NCBI GenBank assembly: GCA_050696075.1
Contig: JBOGUF010000205.1
Span: 1 to 6,267 of the forward strand
Origin: JBOGUF01 sp050696075
GTDB taxonomy: Bacteria > Chloroflexota > Chloroflexia > Thermomicrobiales > UBA6265
DNA length: 6,267 nucleotides
Direction: 5' to 3'
Shown: piece after piece, positions 1 to 4,165 of the stretch
Layout of the letters: every line of letters begins with the position of its first letter
Position numbering within the stretch: the stretch's first letter is position 1
Translations under genes and position numbers: made by a program
Notes under the pieces: generated by a model
What the model was told of the DNA's origin: nothing
The model's input: only the letters and a program-made list of their open reading frames with translations
The model's database searches: none

Positions 1-140
1 TCGATCTCGAAGTAGACGACCGCGGAGCTGGTCGCGCCCTTGGCCGCGTAGATGGGGAGCACCGCCCGCATCTGTAGGGTCGAGTCCGCGTCGGAGGCCG
101 CCTCGACCAGTTCCAGGTCGTTCAGGCGTACGGTGAACAT
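1..140 (-). CDS. Probable cupin-domain protein, N-terminal fragment (runs off the window)
   Basis: Only the first 46 codons are present; the reading frame is open to the left edge. The start is ATG at 140-138, preceded by GGGAG eight bases upstream, so the start is well supported. It lies inside the end of the membrane-protein gene 122-835 (19-nt overlap), which suggests translational coupling. The peptide begins MFTVRLNDLELVEA and ends at the edge with AVVYFEI followed by Asp or Glu. A short N-terminal strand, a Gly-Ala-Thr segment and then a V-V-Y-F-E strand resemble the lead-in to the first cupin strand in small single-domain cupin proteins, where a metal-binding His motif would follow. 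That motif would lie outside the window, so the cupin assignment is inferred from a short resemblance and no substrate can be proposed. Confidence 0.55.
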   Translation of the reverse strand, partial: MFTVRLNDLELVEAASDADSTLQMRAVLPIYAAKGATSSAVVYFEI

Positions 141-835
141 CGGCGGCGCTCCCGCTCGCGCCCCCGGGTCAGGATCAGCACAGCCAGACCGAGCAGCGCG
201 AGATCGACGTTGACCACGAGCGGGATCCCGGCGATGGCGGCGACCATCGCCAACCCGAACACGATCACCAGCCAACGCACCCGTCCCGTGAGCCCATTGC
301 GCAGCAGCGCACCCCAGAAGGCGAGGAACGCGAGGCCGCCGAGGAGCATGTAGGCTCCGGCAAGGGAGACGGCCCAGTCTTCGACGGTGTCGTAGAAGGC
401 CAGCGCATTCGGCGTGGGGTCCAGATCGCGGGCGGCCCCGAGCGAGACGACCAGACGGAACGAGCAGAGGATGAGCCAGCACAGGACGCCGAGCAGGAAG
501 GCGCCCAGGCCCGCCTCGGCCAGCCGCCGTCCGGGACCGCGCCGGAAGGCGTCGGTCAGGAAGACCAACCCGCCGGCTTGCACCAGCGCGCCCGCGCCCA
601 TCAGCAGGCTTGCCCTGATCCAGGCCGACTCGTGGGCGGCGATGATCTCTAGCCGTCGCTCCGCCGACGCGTCCCAGGCGTCCGCCAATGACGGCGTGGA
701 CTCGCCCGCGCGAAAGAGCGCCGCGCCGACGACCAGCAGGCCAACGGCGAGCCGGGTGCGCCGATACGTCACATGCGCCGCGCGTTCCGGCGCGATCAAT
801 GGGTGCCCGCGCACTGCACTCGATGCGACGTCCAA
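122..835 (-). CDS. Multi-pass integral membrane protein, unknown function
   Basis: I do not recognise a family with certainty. The 237-residue product has six strongly hydrophobic segments at about residues 27-44, 72-95, 106-132, 153-178, 186-207 and 209-224, separated by short loops. It ends in a highly basic tail (RGRERERRR), which by the positive-inside rule is probably cytoplasmic. The layout is similar to small uncharacterised membrane proteins of the DUF4386 type, but no diagnostic motif was seen. The start chosen is TTG at 835-833, because an excellent Shine-Dalgarno (AAAGGAGG, 842-849) sits six bases upstream; no ATG in this frame has comparable support. It lies 132 nt downstream of the PrsW-type gene on the same strand and overlaps the start of the probable cupin gene by 19 nt, so the last two are probably co-translated. 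Confidence 0.75.
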   Translation of the reverse strand: MDVASSAVRGHPLIAPERAAHVTYRRTRLAVGLLVVGAALFRAGESTPSLADAWDASAERRLEIIAAHESAWIRASLLMGAGALVQAGGLVFLTDAFRRGPGRRLAEAGLGAFLLGVLCWLILCSFRLVVSLGAARDLDPTPNALAFYDTVEDWAVSLAGAYMLLGGLAFLAFWGALLRNGLTGRVRWLVIVFGLAMVAAIAGIPLVVNVDLALLGLAVLILTRGRERERRRCSPYA

Positions 836-841
836 GACGAG

Positions 842-849
842 CCTCCTTT
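842..849 (-). promoter_or_regulatory. Strong Shine-Dalgarno that fixes a TTG start
   Basis: Read on the minus strand this is AAAGGAGG, an almost perfect anti-16S match, six bases before TTG at 835-833. It decides the start of the membrane-protein gene. Confidence 0.8.
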
Positions 850-890
850 CAGAAGCGTTTCAGCAGCGCGGCCCGCCTTCTTATGTAGAT

Positions 891-916
891 GCAAACAAGT
901 CCCGTGGTCATGGGAC
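891..916 (-). terminator. Weak hairpin between the PrsW-type gene and the membrane-protein gene
   Basis: On the minus strand, GTCCC and GGGAC (899-916) form a 5-bp stem with an 8-nt loop, followed by TTGTTTGC. The stem is short and the T tract is broken, so this is at best an inefficient intrinsic terminator. An imperfect promoter overlaps it (ATGACC at 906-911, TACATA at 882-887, 18-nt spacer, minus strand), so the site could instead be start-proximal. A 10-bp direct repeat, GGGACCCTGG, occurs at 912-921 and 956-965 in the same gap. Confidence 0.22.
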
Positions 917-967
917 CCTGGCCCCAAATGAGGCGGGTAGATGTCCTGATTCGTGGGGACCCTGGTG

Positions 968-2188
968 TTAGAGGTTGATGGAGGGCGTGCCGACGAGTTC
1001 GGCGCGCAGCGTCGCGAGCTCCTCGCGGTAGACGTCCTCGGGGGCGCGCTGGCCGGGCTTGGGGCGTTCGCCGCGGCTGAGGTGGTATTTGCGGAAGGCG
1101 AGCTCGGCGGCGACCTGGAAGAAGCGTTGCTGGCGTTTTCGTCCGCCTTCGCCGGCGCGCTGGAAGGCGGCGTGCAGCGCATGCCGCCGCAACTGGCTGT
1201 CGGAGAGGGTGTGGAACTCTTCTGGGGTGAGGACGCCGCGGGCGACCTCGGGGCCGAGCGCCCAGCGGATAATCTCCAACTCGTGCCGCCGGGCGAACAC
1301 CGCAATCGTGCCCAGGATGATCAGCGCGGGCAGGACGAAAAGGGGCGCTTCGACCAGGACGACGGACCAGATCGTGGCATCCTCGCCCTGGAGGCCGGCG
1401 ATGACGACGACGCCAGTGTTCCAGAGGAAGTGCTGGAAGACCGCCAGGAACCAGCCGAGCATCGGCACGACGACCCGGCCGGCGCCCTGGCGGTAGCGGG
1501 AGCGCGACCAGCCGACGGCGGCGCCGATGGTGCCGGTGTAGAGGGCATGCCCGAAGCCGTTGATCACGGCACGGGCGATGAAGAGTTCACCCAGACCGTA
1601 GGGGCCGTCTTCGAGATAGGCCGCGCCGAAGTAGAGCATGTTTTCAGTCATGGCGAAGCCGAGGCCAACGAGCGCGCCGTAGACGATGCCGTCGAGGACG
1701 TTGTCGAACTCCTGGCGGAAGAAATGGAGCAGAGCAAGGAGGGCCAGCCCTTTGAAGGTCTCTTCGATGATCGGCGCGCCGATGCCGATATTGAAGAGGG
1801 TGCCGGCCTCCTCCCCGATGGTCGCGATGATGATCGTGCCGGTAATCAGCTCGGCGATGATGCTAAAGAGGACCGCGCCGACCGCTCCCCAGGCGAAGGT
1901 CGCCAGGAGCACCCGTCTTGGCTCCTGCTCGTAGTGGTCGAGGCGGACGACCAGGTAGCTGTAGAGCGCCGCCGGGATCACCGCGGCGATCACGCTGAGG
2001 ATTAGGGCAATCGGGTCCCGGATCGAGGCGACAACGAGGAAGGCGACGCAGAGCGTCATCAGCGCGAAGATGGCGCCGAGGAGGAATGTGACCCAGCGCC
2101 GCCGCTGCCGTGACTTCGGCAGCGCCGCGCCGCGGACCGGGCAGACCTCGCCGGAGACGTCGAGCGCGGTGCACTTCGGGCATCGCAT
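968..2188 (-). CDS. PrsW-family intramembrane protease with degenerate N-terminal zinc ribbon
   Basis: The product is a polytopic membrane protease of the PrsW type; the founding Bacillus PrsW cleaves an anti-sigma factor within the membrane. Numbering from the start used here (406 residues), there are about eight hydrophobic segments between residues 33 and 299. The family landmarks are present in order: D-H-Y-E-x-E-P (84-90), the Glu-Glu pair in IIEETFKG (E142-E143), the FAMTEN motif (E182), GHALYTG (H214) and FLWN (255-257). Ahead of the membrane part is a zinc-ribbon-like stretch with Cys at 3, 6 and 16 but Arg at 19, where a fourth Cys would be expected. A soluble, charged tail covers 300-406. 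The start is ATG at 2188-2186, with GGAG seven bases upstream and the typical M-x-C-P-x-C beginning; an ATG at 2212 would add eight residues but lacks a ribosome site. It is transcribed divergently from the antitoxin at 2320. The substrate is unknown. Confidence 0.9.
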   Translation of the reverse strand: MRCPKCTALDVSGEVCPVRGAALPKSRQRRRWVTFLLGAIFALMTLCVAFLVVASIRDPIALILSVIAAVIPAALYSYLVVRLDHYEQEPRRVLLATFAWGAVGAVLFSIIAELITGTIIIATIGEEAGTLFNIGIGAPIIEETFKGLALLALLHFFRQEFDNVLDGIVYGALVGLGFAMTENMLYFGAAYLEDGPYGLGELFIARAVINGFGHALYTGTIGAAVGWSRSRYRQGAGRVVVPMLGWFLAVFQHFLWNTGVVVIAGLQGEDATIWSVVLVEAPLFVLPALIILGTIAVFARRHELEIIRWALGPEVARGVLTPEEFHTLSDSQLRRHALHAAFQRAGEGGRKRQQRFFQVAAELAFRKYHLSRGERPKPGQRAPEDVYREELATLRAELVGTPSINL

Positions 2189-2268
2189 GCGTTGGCTCCG
2201 CCGCTCGTCCATGATCGCTTAGTCAGCCATCGCAGTTTGGCGGGAACGGGGTCGAGAGTCAATCGGGG

Positions 2269-2277
2269 TGCTATGCT
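2269..2277 (+). promoter_or_regulatory. Candidate extended -10 promoter for the first antitoxin
   Basis: TGCTATGCT carries the TGn extension and a TATGCT hexamer (2272-2277), about 43 bases before the antitoxin ATG. No good -35 hexamer is visible at the normal distance. It lies in the divergent gap between the PrsW-type gene and the antitoxin. Confidence 0.3.
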
Positions 2278-2319
2278 GGTGGATGGAACATCGAACATGC
2301 CGGCGTTGGAGAACGGTCC

Positions 2320-2649
2320 ATGTTGCAACAGAAACCCGCCACCGAAACCAAGACGATCTCCGAGGTGCGCGGCGAACTCGACGAGGTTGTCAATCGCGTC
2401 CGGCACGAAGAGATACGCGTGATCGTCGAGGAGGACGGCGCGCCGGTCGCGGCGATCATCTCGACCGAGGATCTCGATCGTCTGGCTCGACTCGATCGGG
2501 AACAGCAAGAAGCGTGGGACGTCTTAGAGGCCATGCGGGAGCCGTTCCGCGGGGTGCCAACCGAGGAGATCGAGCGGGAGACGGAGCGTGCCGTCGCCGC
2601 CGTTCGTGCCGAAAACCGGCGGCGCAGAGCGGCCGCGATCGGCACATAA
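2320..2649 (+). CDS. Phd/YefM-type antitoxin, now without an intact toxin
   Basis: The 109-residue product has the usual layout of a type II antitoxin. An N-terminal Phd/YefM-like dimerisation and DNA-binding fold spans about residues 10-55 (T-I-S-E-V-R then E-L-D-E-V-V-N-R-V, then the strand pair R-V-I-V-E-E-D-G-A-P-V-A-A-I-I). A long, charged helical region follows (about 56-105, rich in Glu and Arg), of the kind that wraps the toxin. The start is ATG at 2320 with GGAG eight bases upstream. Antitoxins of this family bind their own promoter and neutralise a PIN-domain RNase. Here the following toxin frame (2646-2783) is broken, so the antitoxin is probably an orphan; it might still act on its own promoter or on another toxin, which is inference. 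The stop TAA overlaps the former toxin start position. Confidence 0.85.
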   Translation: MLQQKPATETKTISEVRGELDEVVNRVRHEEIRVIVEEDGAPVAAIISTEDLDRLARLDREQQEAWDVLEAMREPFRGVPTEEIERETERAVAAVRAENRRRRAAAIGT

Positions 2650-2783
2650 TCCGACCAGTCTTGGACGCCAATGTGCTCGCGTCGGCCTTTCCGGCCCCCG
2701 GCAGCACCCCCGCCCAGCTCATCTCCCCTCGCGAGTTCCTCGAACTTTTGCGCCAGGAGACGATGCCAGTCAACGACACATGA
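2646..2783 (+). pseudogene. Remnant of a PIN-domain toxin: both ends kept, core deleted, start codon lost
   Basis: The frame reads I-I-R-P-V-L-D-A-N-V-L-A-S-A-F, then P-G-S-T-P-A-Q-L, which is the standard N-terminus of PIN-family toxins (first catalytic Asp in V-L-D-A-N-V). It then jumps directly to ISPREFLELLRQ, which resembles the extreme C-terminus of the same toxin type (I-x-x-P-R-E-F-L-x-x-L), and stops at TGA 2781-2783. An intact toxin has roughly 130-150 residues; only about 45 remain, so around 90-100 central residues with the other acidic active-site residues are missing. The first codon is ATA, exactly where an ATG overlapping the antitoxin stop (ATGA) would be expected; one G-to-A change would turn ATGA into the observed ATAA. 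No Shine-Dalgarno or other good start is seen. It cannot encode an active nuclease. Comparison with intact relatives is from memory of the family. Confidence 0.62.
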
Positions 2784-2835
2784 GTCGCCGTCTTCCCTTT
2801 GGCATCACGCGACAGCCATTCCTGACGAATGGGTG

Positions 2836-2841
2836 TAGAAT
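2836..2841 (+). promoter_or_regulatory. Candidate -10 box for the pterin dehydratase gene
   Basis: TAGAAT, directly preceded by TG, lies 60 bases before the ATG at 2901. It is a 5-of-6 match to TATAAT. A matching -35 element is not evident. It falls between the toxin remnant and the dehydratase, so the enzyme may have its own transcript. Confidence 0.3.
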
Positions 2842-2900
2842 GCCCGGCGCACATTCGTACGGCGGCCTATCCGGCTGCCGGCCGCGGAAAGGAGGGCGCG

Positions 2901-3266
2901 ATGGCGACGCTGGTCGAGGAGCGCTGCACGGCCTGCCGCAAAGACTCCCCCAAAGTCACCGAGGCTGAGATCACGGAGCTGCAACCCTCGATTCCCGATT
3001 GGGAGATGCACGAGGTGAACGGCGTGCCGCGCCTGGAGCGGACCTTCAAGCTATCGAATTTCGCCGAGGCGCTGGCGTTCACCAGTGAGGTCGGGGGACT
3101 GGCCGAGGAAGAAGGGCACCACCCGGCGATTCTGACCGAGTGGGGGAACGTCCGCGTCTCCTGGTGGACGCACAAGATCCGCGGGCTGCACCGCAACGAC
3201 TTCATCATGGCGGCGAAGACTGACCAGATCTTTGCGAGGGGTCAGGAGTCAGGAGTCAGGGGTTAG
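2901..3266 (+). CDS. Pterin-4a-carbinolamine dehydratase (4a-hydroxytetrahydrobiopterin dehydratase, PCD/DCoH family)
   Basis: The family dehydrates 4a-hydroxytetrahydropterin to the quinonoid dihydropterin, recycling the cofactor of aromatic amino-acid hydroxylases; the protein is small and cytosolic. The 121-residue product has the whole fold. It starts with a C-x-x-C segment (C9, C12) seen in many bacterial members, then W34 and the R-x-F-K-L-S-N-F-x-E-A strand and helix (46-58). The active-site block follows: G-H-H-P (72-75), then V-R-V-S-W-W-T-H (84-91) and L-H-R-N-D (96-100). The start is ATG at 2901, because AAAGGAGG (2888-2895) lies five bases before it; an upstream in-frame ATG at 2829 lacks such a site. 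The last eight residues (GQESGVRG) are encoded by a heptanucleotide repeat that also supplies the TAG stop, so the original C-terminus was probably near T-D-Q-I-F. No hydroxylase gene is nearby, so the physiological pterin substrate is not shown. Confidence 0.93.
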   Translation: MATLVEERCTACRKDSPKVTEAEITELQPSIPDWEMHEVNGVPRLERTFKLSNFAEALAFTSEVGGLAEEEGHHPAILTEWGNVRVSWWTHKIRGLHRNDFIMAAKTDQIFARGQESGVRG

Positions 3267-3268
3267 GG
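3241..3268 (+). repeat. Four heptanucleotide tandem units (GTCAGGA type)
   Basis: The units are GTCAGGA, GTCAGGA, GTCAGGG and GTTAGGG; the preceding GCGAGGG (3234-3240) may be a fifth, diverged unit. The array overlaps the 3' end of the dehydratase gene and contains its stop codon. The G runs at fixed spacing could also favour a G-quadruplex in the plus-strand RNA. Confidence 0.85.
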
Positions 3269-3292
3269 ATACGCGTCGCGTGCCCGCTCGCC

Positions 3293-3301
3293 TGATATGA
3301 T
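3293..3301 (+). promoter_or_regulatory. Candidate extended -10 promoter of the second toxin-antitoxin operon
   Basis: TGATATGAT combines a TGn extension with TATGAT (5 of 6 to consensus), about 50 bases before the antitoxin ATG. Transcription would start near 3308, immediately before the repeat and palindrome at 3311-3336. No clear -35 element is visible. Confidence 0.4.
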
Positions 3302-3310
3302 GACAAAGGT

Positions 3311-3336
3311 GGTCATGATGGTCATGATGATCATCA
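3311..3336 (+). promoter_or_regulatory. Candidate operator: 9-bp direct repeats running into a 12-bp palindrome
   Basis: GGTCATGAT is repeated exactly at 3311-3319 and 3320-3328. A perfect 12-bp palindrome, TGATGATCATCA, covers 3325-3336, and TCATGA palindromes recur at 3313-3318 and 3322-3327. The block lies between the probable -10 box and the Shine-Dalgarno (GGGGGAG, 3338-3344) of the antitoxin. Phd/YefM antitoxins typically repress their own operon by binding short palindromes here, so this is a good operator candidate. The repeats are observed; binding is inferred. Confidence 0.5.
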
Positions 3337-3351
3337 AGGGGGAGTGGGCCG

Positions 3352-3615
3352 ATGGTAGCAGAAGTCAAGACATGGTCTGTGGCCGAGGCGAAGACGCAAC
3401 TCAGCAAGGTGATCGACCGCGCGCTGCACGACGGTCCGCAGACGATCACGCGGCGTGGAAAGGATGCGGTCGTCGTCGTGTCGGCCGAGGAATGGGCGAG
3501 TAAAACGCGGCGAAAGGGAACGTTGGCCGAGTTTTTCCAGAACTCACCGTTGCGGGAGGAGGGCTTTGTCATCCCTGAACGTGATCTCGATTGGCCCCGC
3601 GACATCGAACTGTGA
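3352..3615 (+). CDS. Phd/YefM-family antitoxin of a type II toxin-antitoxin operon
   Basis: The 87-residue product shows the classic family beginning T-W-S-V-A-E-A-K-T-Q-L-S-K-V-I-D-R-A (residues 7-24), then the strand pair Q-T-I-T-R-R-G-K-D-A-V-V-V-V-S (30-44) and E-E-W. The C-terminal part (about 50-87) has helical L-A-E-F-F-Q-N-S-P-L-R and an acidic end, the region that in this family masks the toxin active site. The start is ATG at 3352 with GGGGGAG seven bases upstream. Its TGA overlaps the GTG start of the PIN toxin, the normal order and coupling for such pairs. It is expected to neutralise the toxin and to co-repress the operon through the palindromic block just upstream. It is not closely similar to the antitoxin at 2320, so the two loci are probably not a recent duplication. 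Confidence 0.93.
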   Translation: MVAEVKTWSVAEAKTQLSKVIDRALHDGPQTITRRGKDAVVVVSAEEWASKTRRKGTLAEFFQNSPLREEGFVIPERDLDWPRDIEL

Positions 3616-4061
3616 GCTACCTCCTTGACACGAACGTCGTGTCTGAGGGGATCAAGCCGCGGGCAGAGCCCACGGTACTGGCATGGTTGGACAACGTCGG
3701 GGAGGACGGCGTCTTTCTCAGCGTTGCTACGTTCGCGGAAATCAGAAACGGTATCGAACTGCTCACACCAGGCCGAAGACGAGACCGGCTGGAAGGGTGG
3801 ATCGAGGAGATCGCCGAGCGGTTTCGCGGGCGCATTCTCCCCATCGATCGGCACATTGCCGAGGCGTGGGGCGTCATTAACGTCAGGCGGCGACGCGTTG
3901 GTTCGCCAATCGATGCACTAGACGCGTTCTTCGCCGCCACGGCCGAGGTGCATGGCCTGACGCTGGCGACGCGCAACGAACGCGATTTTGCGCGACTTGG
4001 GATCGACGTGTTTAATCCCTGGATGTACGAACCGCCAACCGAGGAGGAAAGGGTGGTGTAA
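3612..4061 (+). CDS. vapC: VapC-type (FitB-like) PIN-domain ribonuclease toxin
   Basis: PIN-domain toxins are Mg-dependent RNases that block translation when the antitoxin is lost. The 149-residue product has the usual length and motifs: first acid in Y-L-L-D-T-N-V-V-S-E (D6), second in F-A-E-I-R-N-G-I-E (E43), third in L-D-A-F-F-A-A-T-A (D104), and the end motif L-A-T-R-N-E-R-D-F (118-126, with N122 and D125). All key acidic positions are present, so it looks active. The start is GTG at 3612, overlapping the antitoxin stop as GTGA. This gives the typical MSYLLDTNV beginning, whereas an upstream TTG at 3591 would only add antitoxin-coding sequence. No separate ribosome site is obvious, so translation probably depends on the antitoxin. 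The last residues (E-P-P-T-E-E-E-R-V-V) extend a little beyond the core domain. The RNA target is not predictable from sequence. Confidence 0.93.
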   Translation: MSYLLDTNVVSEGIKPRAEPTVLAWLDNVGEDGVFLSVATFAEIRNGIELLTPGRRRDRLEGWIEEIAERFRGRILPIDRHIAEAWGVINVRRRRVGSPIDALDAFFAATAEVHGLTLATRNERDFARLGIDVFNPWMYEPPTEEERVV

Positions 4062-4093
4062 CTCACGACGGAGACGGCGCAACGGGGCGCATG

Positions 4094-4119
4094 GTCGCAG
4101 CGACGCGGTATGATGCGAC
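4094..4119 (+). promoter_or_regulatory. Candidate promoter/operator ahead of the ABC exporter gene
   Basis: A TATGAT -10-like hexamer (4109-4114) lies about 50 bases before the GTG start at 4166. It is bracketed by an inverted repeat, GTCGCA (4094-4099) and TGCGAC (4114-4119), separated by 14 bases, with a tighter GTCGC-A-GCGAC repeat inside. This is a plausible repressor site, but GC-rich DNA makes such matches common and no -35 box is clear. Confidence 0.28.
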
Positions 4120-4165
4120 GTAACTCGACACGACTACGGCCGGCGAAAGCGGTCGAGGAGCCCTC

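Noticed and set aside
414..971. 185-codon plus-strand frame opposite the membrane-protein gene
   Set aside because: The product is Arg/Ser/Pro/Ala-rich, typical of a shadow frame, and lacks a ribosome site; the minus-strand gene has a strong Shine-Dalgarno and clear helices.
953..2005. Long plus-strand open frame of 350 codons opposite the PrsW-type gene
   Set aside because: Its translation is acidic, low in hydrophobic pattern and has no family motif, while the minus-strand frame carries all the protease motifs and membrane helices. It is an antisense shadow of a GC-rich gene.
2661..2783. Reading the toxin remnant as a real small gene starting at TTG 2661
   Set aside because: There is no Shine-Dalgarno, the start would cut into the PIN signature, and the sequence is best explained as the two ends of a longer toxin.
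2829..2900. Earlier in-frame ATG at 2829 for the pterin dehydratase
   Set aside because: It sits within the probable -10 region, lacks a ribosome site and adds residues not expected for the family, whereas ATG 2901 has AAAGGAGG five bases upstream.
3241..3336. A CRISPR-like or insertion-sequence-end interpretation of the repeats near 3241-3336
   Set aside because: The units are 7 and 9 bp without spacers, there is no transposase or terminal inverted repeat pair, and no cas gene is present.
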